DNA of 64,000 nucleotides, from NCBI GenBank assembly GCA_033852075.1, contig JAWSVC010000010.1:62001-126000 (forward strand), given 5' to 3'. Below, in pieces: positions 8,954 through 18,199 of the stretch (position 1 is the first letter of the stretch; every line of letters begins with the position of its first letter). Position numbers and translations under genes: made by a program. The DNA comes from QZLE01 sp033852075 (GTDB lineage: Bacteria > Pseudomonadota > Gammaproteobacteria > QZLD01). The notes beneath the pieces were generated by a model, which worked only from the letters and a program-made list of their open reading frames with translations, ran no database searches and was not told where the DNA came from.

Positions 8954-9373
8954 TTATTTTGATTGACCTTGAATTAACGATGGATCTAATAAATATCCAC
9001 TTAGGGAAGTGGCTACACTATCTGGAGTCTCTGCTGCAGAGACATATATGGTTACCTTGCGGATGGTTTCTACCGGGGTTGATTCGGTTTCAATTTCTAA
9101 TTCCCAATCCAGATCCGCGAGGTTAGCTTCATCTTTATCTTTACCGGTATTGGGCCAGGCTTTGGTGATTAGCAATTCATTCATCTTGTTTTGCGCAACC
9201 CAGTGGGCGAATGTTTTTTGTCGAAGCAGGAATGCGTTAGTTGATACTTGCCCGGTAGACCTAATAATCGCTGTCATTGATATTGCAAGAATTGCTATGG
9301 CTACCATTATTTCTACCAGGGTAAATCCTTTGTTGGAATGATAGTTGTATTTGTCGCAGAAAAGGTTATTCAT
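8954..9373 (-). CDS. gspI: Type II secretion minor pseudopilin I
   Basis: Minor pseudopilin that nucleates the pseudopilus tip. The prepilin leader ends SNKGFTLVEIMVAIAILAIS, with processing before Phe and Glu at +5. I use the ATG at 9373, which overlaps the gspH stop in an ATGAATAA arrangement, giving 139 residues; the longer reading from 9418 adds 15 residues inside gspH with no separate support. The FAHWVAQNKMNELL segment after the helix is characteristic of GspI. Confidence 0.92.
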   Translation of the reverse strand: MNNLFCDKYNYHSNKGFTLVEIMVAIAILAISMTAIIRSTGQVSTNAFLLRQKTFAHWVAQNKMNELLITKAWPNTGKDKDEANLADLDWELEIETESTPVETIRKVTIYVSAAETPDSVATSLSGYLLDPSLIQGQSK

Positions 9374-9947
9374 CGATGCTACTCTTAAATTTTGTTGCGC
9401 CGGTGATTTCCCCTTCAACTATGTAGTATACCTCTTCCTCCTCTTGCATCAGGAAAACACTGAATTTTGATGCCTCTCCACTGGATAAAAAGTAGATCTG
9501 CGGGATAACCTCTTCCTCCTCTTCGGTGCCGGTATCTACTTTATTTAGTTCTTCATCGCTAATGATATCCAGTTCTTCAATATCACTTTCGCTCATAATG
9601 GTTTTGGCTATACCGTCAACTTCCACCTCAATGGTCACATCTTCTGGAAGCTCATAGGCATTAAATGCCTTGTTACGGGGGGATGTATAGCTGGACCAGG
9701 TTTGCGTCTCTTCATTTAAGACTGCAAAACTATAGCCGCCCTCGTTAAAGACAACGCCTATTTGTTTAAATTGGGATATTGCTTCTAAAGATGCTTGTTC
9801 AAGAACAAATGTTAAACGACGAGCCTCATTTTCATGAGGTGAATCGTTTGGCACGACAGACAGAACAATGACGCCGGTCATTATGCTGATGATGGTTATG
9901 ACTACCAGGAGCTCAATTAAAGTGAACCCCTGATTTCGTTTAATCAT
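9366..9947 (-). CDS. gspH: Type II secretion minor pseudopilin H
   Basis: Minor pseudopilin linking the pseudopilus shaft to the tip complex. The leader is NQGFTLIELLVVITIISIM, with cleavage after Gly and Glu at +5. The segment NEARRLTFVLEQASLEAI is the usual GspH helix. The globular part carries an acidic, Glu-rich insertion (residues about 153-170, with runs of EEEEE) that is longer than in typical relatives and makes the protein 193 residues. It sits 21 bases downstream of gspG. Confidence 0.92.
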   Translation of the reverse strand: MIKRNQGFTLIELLVVITIISIMTGVIVLSVVPNDSPHENEARRLTFVLEQASLEAISQFKQIGVVFNEGGYSFAVLNEETQTWSSYTSPRNKAFNAYELPEDVTIEVEVDGIAKTIMSESDIEELDIISDEELNKVDTGTEEEEEVIPQIYFLSSGEASKFSVFLMQEEEEVYYIVEGEITGATKFKSSIDE

Positions 9948-9968
9948 AAAGGAAGGCTCTAGCTGATA

Positions 9969-10403
9969 TTAGTCTTTTTCATTCCAGTTACTGATATCTG
10001 CAGCAACTCCTTCGCCGCCTTCTTGTAGGTCTGCTCCATAAGACAAAATGGTTACCTTGTCGCCTTCTATTTCATAAATGTATTCTTCACCCCAAGGATC
10101 TTTTGGAAGTTCTTTAATATATTGTTTCCATTTGCGAGGTTCCGGAGAACCGCTAGGTTTTGTTACAAGTGCTTCTAATCCTTGCTCTTCTGTTGGGTAT
10201 ACTGAATTATCAAGTCGATACAGATCTAGCGCAGTTTCAATTGATTTGATATCTGTTGACGCTTTGGTTATGCGGGATTCATCAACATTGCTTAGCAAAT
10301 TAGGTACTACTACAGAGCCTAATATGGCCAGAATAACTACTACCACCATGATTTCAATAAGTGTGAAGCCAGCTTGTTTATATCTGTATTTTTCGATTCT
10401 CAT
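9969..10403 (-). CDS. gspG: Type II secretion major pseudopilin G
   Basis: GspG polymerises into the T2SS pseudopilus. The 144-residue precursor has the leader QAGFTLIEIMVVVVILAILG, cleaved after Gly with Glu at +5, and the conserved downstream segments LDLYRLDNSVYPTEEQGLEAL and KDPWGEEYIYE. These include the DPWG and acidic calcium-loop regions of the family. It heads the second operon half (G-H-I-J-K-L-M-N), so the 254 bases before it must hold its promoter unless transcripts run through from gspF. Confidence 0.96.
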   Translation of the reverse strand: MRIEKYRYKQAGFTLIEIMVVVVILAILGSVVVPNLLSNVDESRITKASTDIKSIETALDLYRLDNSVYPTEEQGLEALVTKPSGSPEPRKWKQYIKELPKDPWGEEYIYEIEGDKVTILSYGADLQEGGEGVAADISNWNEKD

Positions 10404-10657
10404 CTTGCTCTTCTCTCGGTGCTTGTTTAAAAGTTTTATTAATATAATTATGGCAAAAAATTACCTGATTTTATTAGAGTTTAGCCTATGCCGATATTTT
10501 TTCCGGTTAAGCTTACATGTTTCGAGTTGCAAATAGGGAAATTGTTCAAAAAAATATGAAAAAAGTTACTACAGTTCATATGATAATGGATAGACAAGTT
10601 CCCTCTTTATCGATTAGCGTATATTCTAGTAAGAGTTATGTCAAAGGGTAATGTTTA
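10404..10657. promoter_or_regulatory. Divergent intergenic region between gspG and the rhombosortase gene
   Basis: This 254-base region separates two divergent genes and must carry promoters for both. A plausible -10 for the rightward gene is TATTCT near 10621, but no convincing -35 partner stands out. No coding sequence, terminator or operator palindrome is obvious. Confidence 0.45.
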
Positions 10658-11257
10658 ATGGAAAATGCGTTAGTTCGCAAACATGGTTTTTGGATCTCAC
10701 TGACTATAGTGGTATTGGTGTTGGCATTGTTTGGCGATAGTGGTCGAGAGCTACTTCGGTATCAACAGGATATGTTTATTAAAGGGGAGTATTGGCGGGT
10801 AATAACAGCACATTTTGTCCACCTTAGTTGGATGCACACTCTGTTTAATCTTGCTGGTACGGCGATATTCTCGGCATTATTTGCTCGTCATTTATCTGTG
10901 ATTCAATGGTGGTTGGTATTGGCATTTTGCGTTCCGATTACATCTATTGCTATTTATTTGTTTAACCCTGGGATGGATTGGTACGTGGGTTTTTCCGGTG
11001 TACTGCACGGTATTTTGATTGCTGGTGGGATTCTTGAATTACGCAAATTGGAAGGTAATGATAGGCGCTTGGCATTATTGGTTTTAGGCGTAATTGTTGC
11101 TAAGTTGTTACAGGAGCAGTTCTGGGGCGGAATGGAAACTACTACCGAGGGAATAATCGGTGGTAAGGTTTTTGTTGATGCTCATCTTTATGGAGCTATT
11201 TCCGGGATCATTCCTGGGGCGTTTTTCTGGTTTTGGATGAGTAGAAAGGTAAGTTAA
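10658..11257 (+). CDS. rrtA: Rhombosortase, rhomboid-family intramembrane serine protease
   Basis: Rhomboid-fold membrane protease of 199 residues with about six hydrophobic helices. The serine motif is GFSGVLHG (Ser113) and the partner histidine is in VDAHLYGAISG (His176); an HFVHLSWMHTLFN segment near residue 52 is the usual rhomboid loop. Its short length and the G-S-G-x-L-H-G motif fit rhombosortases, which are known to cleave GlyGly-CTERM tails of T2SS-exported proteins. Lying inside the T2SS cluster supports that role. It is oriented against the gsp genes, splitting gspCDEF from gspG-N. No GlyGly-CTERM protein occurs in this window. Confidence 0.85.
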   Translation: MENALVRKHGFWISLTIVVLVLALFGDSGRELLRYQQDMFIKGEYWRVITAHFVHLSWMHTLFNLAGTAIFSALFARHLSVIQWWLVLAFCVPITSIAIYLFNPGMDWYVGFSGVLHGILIAGGILELRKLEGNDRRLALLVLGVIVAKLLQEQFWGGMETTTEGIIGGKVFVDAHLYGAISGIIPGAFFWFWMSRKVS

Positions 11258-11288
11258 TAGTAAGAAGTATATTTTCCCAATGGTAAGG

Positions 11289-11382
11289 CAAGGCGCGAAT
11301 TTAGATAAAGGTGTGAAGTTTACGAATTTGTAAATGAGCAGTTTTATCTAAATTTGCAACACAGCATAAGCAAGCGCAGTAG
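11289..11382 (-). repeat. Hairpin repeat family, copy A
   Basis: Read on the minus strand: CTACTGCGCTTGCTTAT, then GCTGTGTT, a 15-base arm (11343-11357), a 33-base loop, the complementary arm (11295-11309, one mismatch) and GCCTTG. It starts six bases after the gspF stop and lies between the convergent ends of gspF and rrtA. The 5' flank, the GCCTTG end and parts of the loop recur in copy B after rho, but the stem sequence is different. Confidence 0.8.
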
Positions 11383-11387
11383 CTTAT

Positions 11388-12611
11388 TTAGCCCGCCATC
11401 TGATTCATCTCGAAAATCGGTAGCAAAACCGCCATCACAATCAACATAACAATCCCACCCATAGAAACAATCAGCAATGGCTCTAAAAGAGCAAGCAAAG
11501 TATCTATTAATCCTTTGATTTCACGCTCCTGATTTACAGCAGCTCGATCCAGCATCTCTTCCAGCTTTCCGCTGGATTCACCACTGGATATCAGGTTGAT
11601 GGTGATTGGTGGGAACTGCTTGCTTTTTTCAAGTGAACGTCCAATGCCGGCACCTTCGCGAATCATTGATGTCGCTTCGGTAACTGCAGTACGCATAGGA
11701 AGGTTGCTGATTACTCCGGAGGAGATCTTCAGGCCTTCTAAAATTGGAACGCCACTACCAGTTAATATACTGAATGTTCTTGCAAAACGGCCGGTATTCA
11801 TGCCGCGCACGATTTTTTTGATAAGGGGAATTTTTAAGAATAAACGGTGTACTGCGTATTTGAATTTTTCTTTCTTCATCCCAAATGAAAAGCCGGATAA
11901 AATCACAATAATTCCTAGTACCAGGAATATCCATTGTTCCCGGATAAAATCACTTAATGCAATCATTGCAATGGTGATGGTTGGTAGTTCTTGTGATTGG
12001 CTTTCAAATACCTCTACAATTTGTGGAACTACATAGGTTAAAAGCCCTATTACAACCAGAATGGCGATTACAGAAAGAACGATAGGATAGATTAGGGCGG
12101 TAGTGACCTTTTGCTGCATCTCCTGGCGAACTTCTGTGTAATCTGCAAGTCTTTCCAGAATTGTATCCAGATGGCCTGTTTGTTCACCTGCGCGCACGGT
12201 TGCTACATATAAATCAGGGAATGCGTTTGGAAATTCTGCAAATCCGTCAGCCAGCGGATGTCCCTCCATCACCTTGGAACGAACGGAGATAAGAATCCTT
12301 TTTATTTTAGGTTTTTCTGATTGCTGAGAAGCGGTTTTCAGAGCTTCTTCAAGTGGAAGCGCTGCCTTGATTAGGGTTGCAAGTTGTCTGGTAACCAATG
12401 CAAGATCTTTGGTGCCTAACGATCCTCCAGTTGAACCTAATGACAAAGATTTTTTACTACCGGCTGATTTTTCTGCAATCTCTTGAACTGAAATAGGAGA
12501 CCAGCCCTTTTCGCGCAGTTTTTGTCTTGCGTGCTTGGCTGTATCTCCTTCAATCGTGCCCTTTTTTTCGCGGCCACGTTCATCGATAATGGTGTACTCA
12601 AATGCCCCCAT
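11388..12611 (-). CDS. gspF: Type II secretion inner-membrane platform protein F
   Basis: Polytopic core of the T2SS assembly platform, contacted by the GspE ATPase. The 407 residues show two repeated GspF domains (about 70-190 and 275-395), each ending in strong membrane helices, and a C-terminal helix before MNQMAG. Typical segments are LVTRQLATLIKAALPLEEAL, RAGEQTGHLDTIL and the second-repeat ISSGESSGKLEEML. The N-terminal YTIIDERGREKKGTIEGDTA stretch is the usual cytoplasmic domain. The gene follows gspE by 18 bases. Confidence 0.96.
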   Translation of the reverse strand: MGAFEYTIIDERGREKKGTIEGDTAKHARQKLREKGWSPISVQEIAEKSAGSKKSLSLGSTGGSLGTKDLALVTRQLATLIKAALPLEEALKTASQQSEKPKIKRILISVRSKVMEGHPLADGFAEFPNAFPDLYVATVRAGEQTGHLDTILERLADYTEVRQEMQQKVTTALIYPIVLSVIAILVVIGLLTYVVPQIVEVFESQSQELPTITIAMIALSDFIREQWIFLVLGIIVILSGFSFGMKKEKFKYAVHRLFLKIPLIKKIVRGMNTGRFARTFSILTGSGVPILEGLKISSGVISNLPMRTAVTEATSMIREGAGIGRSLEKSKQFPPITINLISSGESSGKLEEMLDRAAVNQEREIKGLIDTLLALLEPLLIVSMGGIVMLIVMAVLLPIFEMNQMAG

Positions 12612-12629
12612 TTATCCCTGCCTGGTTAA

Positions 12630-14204
12630 TTAATCTTCTCTGGTTACGCGAAGTATCTCTTCAAGAGAAGTTTCACCTGCTAGAACGCGGGCGGCACCTT
12701 CGCGACGAATACTAAATGTTTGGGTTCTGGCGTGTCTATCCAGGTCCTGTTCTGATGCGCAGCTATGGATTAAATTGCGCATTTCCTCATCAATTACTAC
12801 CAATTCATATATGCCGCCACGCCCTTTGTAACCTTGATAATTACATTCAGGGCAGCCTGCAGGCTTATAAAGCGTAGGTGGATTATCGCTTGGTATTCCA
12901 AGTTCTTCGCAGTCTTTCTTCGATGCTTCATATGAATATTTACAGTGAGGGCATAGCATACGCACAAGTCTTTGTGCAGCGACCCCAAGTAGACTGGATG
13001 AAACCAGGAATGGTTCAATGCCCATATCTCGAAGTCTTGCGATAGCTCCAACAGCAGTATTGGTGTGGAGTGATGAAAGCACAAGGTGACCGGTTAAACT
13101 GGCTTGTACCGCAATTTGAGCGGTTTCAAGGTCACGGATCTCACCAATCATTACCACGTCAGGGTCTTGACGCAATATGGCTCTTAGGCCCTTGGCAAAT
13201 GACATGTCAATCTTGGAGTTAACCTGAGTTTGACCAATCCCTTCAAGATCATATTCCACAGGATCCTCAATAGTAAGGATGCTGCGGTCTTTGGTATTTA
13301 GTCTTGTTAGGCATGCATATAGTGTGGTGGATTTACCAGAACCTGTTGGGCCAGTGACTAGAATGATTCCATGAGGTTTATGAATCATGTCGTCAATAAG
13401 GTCTCTGGTGGTGTTTGGCATTCCAAGTTGTTCGAGGCTTAAATTGCCGGCCTGTTTATCAAGTAGACGCAATACAATCCTTTCACCATGACCAGACGGT
13501 AATGTAGAAACACGCACGTCGACTGCTCTGCCGGCAATTCTTAGTGCGATACGACCGTCTTGCGGAAGTCTTTTTTCCGAGATATCAAGTGCTGCCATTA
13601 CTTTGATTCTGGAAACGATTAGTGGAGCCATAACTCTTTGTGGTTGCAGAACTTCACGCAATACGCCATCGACACGAAAACGTACAACCAGCTTGTGTTC
13701 GTATGGTTCGATGTGAATATCCGACGCGTTTTCTTTTATCGCTTCGGTAAGAATCGCATTAATCAGGCGAATAATTGGAGCATCATCATCGCTTTCCAAA
13801 AGGTCTGCTGGTTCCGGCAAGGTATCAGCAACAGCAGAAAGATCAAGGTCATCACCAAGATCTTCCATCATCGACATTTTGTTTGAGCCCTCTTCATAAG
13901 TTTTTTGCAGAATCTGCTCAAATTCTTCATTTGGGATCTTAGTCAGTTCAAGAGAAAGATCTGAATACCTGCGAATCTCAGCAAGAGATTCAATGCTGGT
14001 GGCATCACAATAGGTTATGCATACGGTTTCATCTTTGACATCTGTTAGCAATAGCTTATGTCGTTTTGCGTAGGCAAAAGACAGAGACAGAACTTTTTCC
14101 TCTTCAATATATTCTATCTCGTCTTCTATGTGCTCATCAGACTCGTATTCATCTTCTATGGAGTCTGGAGTCAAATCATCAATGATCTCGATATCTTCTT
14201 GCAT
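12630..14204 (-). CDS. gspE: Type II secretion ATPase E
   Basis: Hexameric cytoplasmic ATPase driving pseudopilus assembly. Motifs are Walker A GPTGSGKS (residues 285-292), the Asp box segment ILTIEDPVEYDLEGIGQTQV, the Walker B region DPDVVMIGEIRD and the His box HLVLSSLHTNTA. A CPHC/CPEC pair near residues 415-460 forms the zinc-binding module of GspE proteins. The N-terminus is strongly acidic for about 37 residues (EIIDDLTPDSIEDEYESDE) before the region that normally binds GspL. Length 524 is slightly above the usual 500. Confidence 0.97.
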   Translation of the reverse strand: MQEDIEIIDDLTPDSIEDEYESDEHIEDEIEYIEEEKVLSLSFAYAKRHKLLLTDVKDETVCITYCDATSIESLAEIRRYSDLSLELTKIPNEEFEQILQKTYEEGSNKMSMMEDLGDDLDLSAVADTLPEPADLLESDDDAPIIRLINAILTEAIKENASDIHIEPYEHKLVVRFRVDGVLREVLQPQRVMAPLIVSRIKVMAALDISEKRLPQDGRIALRIAGRAVDVRVSTLPSGHGERIVLRLLDKQAGNLSLEQLGMPNTTRDLIDDMIHKPHGIILVTGPTGSGKSTTLYACLTRLNTKDRSILTIEDPVEYDLEGIGQTQVNSKIDMSFAKGLRAILRQDPDVVMIGEIRDLETAQIAVQASLTGHLVLSSLHTNTAVGAIARLRDMGIEPFLVSSSLLGVAAQRLVRMLCPHCKYSYEASKKDCEELGIPSDNPPTLYKPAGCPECNYQGYKGRGGIYELVVIDEEMRNLIHSCASEQDLDRHARTQTFSIRREGAARVLAGETSLEEILRVTRED

Positions 14205-14219
14205 GGTCTTCTTGAATAG

Positions 14220-16313
14220 TTACTTTTCTGATTCTTTTTTCTCATTTTCCTTTTCAGCTTCTGCTATTTCATCAAAAGGAACTGGGAGTTTGGTTAGTTC
14301 TTCATATGTAGGTAGCAGCGGAGTTTTAACTTCGCCATTCATAAGCAAAGTACCTTGCTCTCTACGCTCAAGCTGCCGATCACGAATAAAGTTATATTTA
14401 CTGTGGGTATATGCCTGAGCAGTAGCTGCATCACGGATAATAACAGGATGTAGGAATACCATAAGATTTCTCTTAACCTTGCCGGTTTTTTGATACTTGA
14501 AAAGATTGCCGAGTAAAGGAACATCTCCAAGACCAGGAACCTTTTGCTCAGTCTCTTCAACAGTATCATCCATAAGACCGCCTAGGATAATTACTTGGCC
14601 ATCTTCAGCCATAATGCTGGTTTTAATACTACGTTTCTTGGTGGTAATATCTACTGCATTTGCAGCGCTTGTCGATAGGCTAGATACCTCTTGTTCAATA
14701 TCAAGTTTGATAGAGTTGCCTTCATTGATTTGTGGTTTTACCTTCAAAATTAGGCCAACGTCCTCACGTTTGATGGTTTGGAATGGGCTTACTGAGCTTG
14801 ATGAGGCGCCGGTATTTGAATATTGTCCGGTAACAAATGGCACGTTTTCCGCAACTCTGATCTCTGCAGCTTCGTTATCTGTGGTCATAAGAGTTGGAGT
14901 TGAAAGGATATTGGAACCTGTTGCGGATCCTAGTGCAGATATAATTGCGCCAAAGCGAGTTCCGCCGTTTTTGAAATTACCAAGGCCAACGGTAAATCCT
15001 CCAGGAATTGCAGAAGCAGCTGAGCTGGCATTTCCAGATGCTGCACTCAGAATGCTTCCTAAGACGCCACCAAAGTTAGAAGTAATTCCATATCCGTTTT
15101 GGGATGAGTTGCTGGATGCCGCATCAAAAACCCAGTTTACACCAAGATCCTGAGCCTTTTCCGCAGATACTTCAACGATAATGGCTTCAATCATAACCTG
15201 AGCGCGACGAATATCTAACTGTGAAATAACCATTTTTAAAGATGCCAGGATTTTTGGTGGAGCGGTAATAACCAGTGCGTTGGTCGCTTCGTGTGCCTGA
15301 ATGTTTACTTTGATTTGTGAACCAGAACTTGAGGTTGTTTTCTTTTTAGATTTAGTTCTTGATGTTGTTTTGGTTGCTGTTTGTAAATTGTCGCTGATTC
15401 CGGTTAGAACTGAGACCATCTCTTTTGCATCAGCGTATTTTAGGTAAACAACCTGGGTACTGCCGCTTTCGCCGCCAAGGTCAGAATCAAGATGGGCGAT
15501 AATTGCTCTTGCTTTGATGCGTGCTGCTGGGTCGCCATTAAGCAGAATGCTGTTGGTGCGCTCATCGGTAGCGATTGTTAGTTTGGCAGATTGAGGTTGA
15601 TTTTGGTCTGTTTTATAAAGAAGGCCAAGTATGCGAGCAACATCTGCTGCTGATGCATAATCTAGTTGAACCACTTCAACTTCGGCAGAATTCGCCTTAT
15701 CGATTCTGCTTACGATATCCAACATGCGTTTAATATTTCCAGCTCTATCAGAAACAATAAGTACATTTGTTGGAGGATAAGCTGCCAAGTGACTTTGTTG
15801 TGGAACCAATGGGCGTAAAATTGGTACAAGCTGAGCGGCGGCAACATTTTGGATTGGAATTACCTGGGTAATGAATTCATCCAAGGAACTACCATCATCT
15901 GGCCTTTGTACCGGAATGCTGCTTTGTTTGGCTGTGATGTCAGGAATGATTTTAATAACTTCCCCGGATGGAACAGCAGAATAACCATGAACTTGAAGGA
16001 TAGAGAGGAAGACTCTATATGTTTCCTCTTGTTCCATTGGGCGGTTGGAGATGATATTAACTTTGCCTTTAACCCTTGGATCAACGATAAAGTTTTTTCC
16101 GGTTACCTCTGCAACGGTTGAGATAAGGGTGTTAATATCAGCATCCTTTAGATTTAGGGTGATGCTTCTGGCGAAAGCAGAACTTGAGATAAGACTACCT
16201 GATATCACTAATGCAATTGCAGGTATTGTAACTGTCTTTGAGCATTTTTTTAGAATGCTTTCGAGTTTGCTGCCAATTATCTTGGTTATTGATCTTTTAG
16301 TTGCTTCCATCAT
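14220..16313 (-). CDS. gspD: Type II secretion outer-membrane secretin D
   Basis: Secretin forming the outer-membrane channel, about 697 residues. A signal peptide (VTIPAIALVISGSLISSSAFA) precedes N0 (ITLNLKDADINTLISTVAEV), the N1-N3 domains and the C-terminal secretin core with VPLLGNLFKYQKT and LMVFLHPVIIRD. The N3 region holds a Ser/Thr/Lys-rich loop, TTSRTKSKKKTTSSSG. I chose the ATG at 16313, nine bases after AAGGG; GTG 16319 is too close to that site. No pilotin gene is visible nearby. Confidence 0.95.
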   Translation of the reverse strand: MMEATKRSITKIIGSKLESILKKCSKTVTIPAIALVISGSLISSSAFARSITLNLKDADINTLISTVAEVTGKNFIVDPRVKGKVNIISNRPMEQEETYRVFLSILQVHGYSAVPSGEVIKIIPDITAKQSSIPVQRPDDGSSLDEFITQVIPIQNVAAAQLVPILRPLVPQQSHLAAYPPTNVLIVSDRAGNIKRMLDIVSRIDKANSAEVEVVQLDYASAADVARILGLLYKTDQNQPQSAKLTIATDERTNSILLNGDPAARIKARAIIAHLDSDLGGESGSTQVVYLKYADAKEMVSVLTGISDNLQTATKTTSRTKSKKKTTSSSGSQIKVNIQAHEATNALVITAPPKILASLKMVISQLDIRRAQVMIEAIIVEVSAEKAQDLGVNWVFDAASSNSSQNGYGITSNFGGVLGSILSAASGNASSAASAIPGGFTVGLGNFKNGGTRFGAIISALGSATGSNILSTPTLMTTDNEAAEIRVAENVPFVTGQYSNTGASSSSVSPFQTIKREDVGLILKVKPQINEGNSIKLDIEQEVSSLSTSAANAVDITTKKRSIKTSIMAEDGQVIILGGLMDDTVEETEQKVPGLGDVPLLGNLFKYQKTGKVKRNLMVFLHPVIIRDAATAQAYTHSKYNFIRDRQLERREQGTLLMNGEVKTPLLPTYEELTKLPVPFDEIAEAEKENEKKESEK

Positions 16314-16374
16314 GGTCACACGCCCTTAGTTATTATCGCTAAAAATTATATTAGTTAAACTTACCTAGTATTAG

Positions 16375-17322
16375 TTAAAAATTAAGAGTAACTTGCCTTT
16401 CTGTGCTACCGCTTTTAACAGTCAGATTAATTGATGAAGCGCTAGCTAGCTTCTCAATAACCTGGAATCCCTTTTGCGGACTATCAAGTGTTACACCGTC
16501 AACGGCAGTTACGATATCTCCAACTTTAAGTCCTAATGTTTTAAAAATATCGCGGTTTTTCCCTGGGCTAACTCTGAAGCCTAGGAATTTTTTACCGCGT
16601 GATATTGGTGAAATTCGAACAACCTGATTAATTGCATCAGGATCTTTTTGCAACATTTCACGAATTTGTCCAAGTGACATATCAGATGATACGGATGTCG
16701 TATTGCTATGCCCTGGTGCAGTTCGTCTAGATCGCGAAGAACGATTCGCCAGTCGTGATGGTTTGGATGACGCTCTTTTTGAACTTCCGGCATCAGTTTG
16801 GTCTGGTAGTTTTAAAACTTCCTTGGTTTTATCACTTTTAACAAGAACCACGTTGTCTCTATTGATTTCTTCAACTATAGCCATGCCTTTGATGCTACTA
16901 CCAACGGCATAGTTGTTTTCGTTTCTGCTGGAATCTTCTATTAATGCGCGTGCAAACCTTGGGTCATCACTGTAAAGAATCCCTTTGAGAGTTAAATTGA
17001 GTTTTTCAGCTGGACGACTAACAGGTTGTCGTGGTGGTTGTTTGGGTGGTCTTATAGGTTTTTTTTCTTCTTTTCCAAAAATATGCAGGGCTGCGATATT
17101 GTCTCCACCCATCTTGCTGTTGTTGATTTTGGTTTCAACATTGGTAGATGCCTTAGGTGCAATCTCTCCCTGGTTTCCTTTATCCAGAACAGCCCAAGTC
17201 AGTTTCGCCAAGGCAAAGGCAATAACAACAACTATAACTAGGTTGGCTATAACAGCAGCGCGCCTAACATTCTGGCCTTCGAGCCAGTGGATAAGCGCTA
17301 TTTTATTGATTTTTTTTGTCAC
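16375..17322 (-). CDS. gspC: Type II secretion protein C with PDZ domain
   Basis: GspC links the inner-membrane platform to the secretin. The 315-residue protein has one membrane helix (AAVIANLVIVVVIAFALAKL), the homology region that binds GspD (about 100-160, including LTLKGILYSDDPRFARALIED), a Ser/Arg-rich linker (SKRASSKPSRLANRSSRSRR) and a C-terminal PDZ domain with LGLKVGDIVTAVDGVTLDSP. It starts with GTG at 17322 and heads the C-D-E-F operon half. Confidence 0.94.
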   Translation of the reverse strand: MTKKINKIALIHWLEGQNVRRAAVIANLVIVVVIAFALAKLTWAVLDKGNQGEIAPKASTNVETKINNSKMGGDNIAALHIFGKEEKKPIRPPKQPPRQPVSRPAEKLNLTLKGILYSDDPRFARALIEDSSRNENNYAVGSSIKGMAIVEEINRDNVVLVKSDKTKEVLKLPDQTDAGSSKRASSKPSRLANRSSRSRRTAPGHSNTTSVSSDMSLGQIREMLQKDPDAINQVVRISPISRGKKFLGFRVSPGKNRDIFKTLGLKVGDIVTAVDGVTLDSPQKGFQVIEKLASASSINLTVKSGSTERQVTLNF

Positions 17323-17872
17323 ACGTATTCCAAACTATTCTAATTATTTCCTTTGCTACATCTTATTATAAGTGATTATATGCAAATGTCCGCTCTTATT
17401 CAGAAAATCTTAATCTTTAGATATAGCAAATTAGTATTATTGTATTTTTTTGTAAAACAACAACTAGTTACTTTAGTAAAAAAATACCGCTTAGTAAAGA
17501 TATAGATTGCCATAGTTGGCCCATATCTACCTATATGACATGAGTTTTTTAGGTTGGTTCGCAAAAAATCAAAATAGGAATTCGAGATGAATCTGGTATA
17601 AAAAATCGATTTTTTTGTGAAGTTGGTCAATAAAGATAATTATTATTTGCGCAAAAAGTTGCGTTTTTCTAATAAATGGGGTAAAAAGTGTGCATTGCGT
17701 GAGTTTCCCGCATCATAATATTAATGAAGAAAACATCCCGAGAAGGCTTCCCCTTTTTTTGAATCCCGTGATTTAATCTTATAAGGTTGTGCAAGCCAGA
17801 ATTCCGTTTTTTCTATGCGTATTCCTGTTTTGGGGTTTTCTGTTTTTATTGTTTATTCGGAGGCAGTAGGAG
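17323..17872. promoter_or_regulatory. 550-base divergent region between gspC and trxA
   Basis: This A/T-rich stretch must hold the gspC promoter (leftward) and the trxA promoter (rightward). A possible sigma-70 promoter for trxA is TTGAAT (17759-17764) and TATAAG (17780-17785), but the spacer is only 15 bases. A small minus-strand reading frame at 17400-17630 has no ribosome site or recognisable content and was not called. Nothing else specific was seen. Confidence 0.4.
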
Positions 17873-18199
17873 TTGAGCGGTAAAGTTGTTGAATTGACCG
17901 ACGCAAATTTTAATGACGAGGTTCTTAATTTTGGAGAACCGGTATTGGTTGATTACTGGGCTCAATGGTGCGGTCCTTGCAAAATGATTGTGCCTTTATT
18001 AGATGAGATAGCAGAAGACTACAGTGGTAAGCTAAAAGTGGCCAAGCTTAACATTGATGATAATACTGAAGTACCTTTAAAGTATTCTGTTAAGGCGATT
18101 CCTACCCTGATGATATTTAAATATGGTGACGTAAGTGACACCAAGGTTGGCCCGGTTTCAAAATCACAGCTTAAAGCATTTATTGATAGTAACCTTTAA
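17873..18199 (+). CDS. trxA: Thioredoxin 1
   Basis: Cytoplasmic thioredoxin of 108 residues that reduces protein disulfides. The active site WCGPC is at residues 32-36, the buried Asp in VLVDYWAQ at 27 and the cis-Pro loop in AIPTLMIF. The start is TTG at 17873, with GGAGG at 17859-17863 nine bases upstream; the AGGAG touching the start codon is too close to be the functional site. Its position upstream of rho is the common gammaproteobacterial arrangement. Confidence 0.96.
   Translation: MSGKVVELTDANFNDEVLNFGEPVLVDYWAQWCGPCKMIVPLLDEIAEDYSGKLKVAKLNIDDNTEVPLKYSVKAIPTLMIFKYGDVSDTKVGPVSKSQLKAFIDSNL

Noticed and set aside
17400..17630. 76-codon minus-strand frame in the gspC-trxA gap
   Set aside because: A/T-driven composition (Phe, Lys, Tyr), no ribosome site, no recognisable segment.
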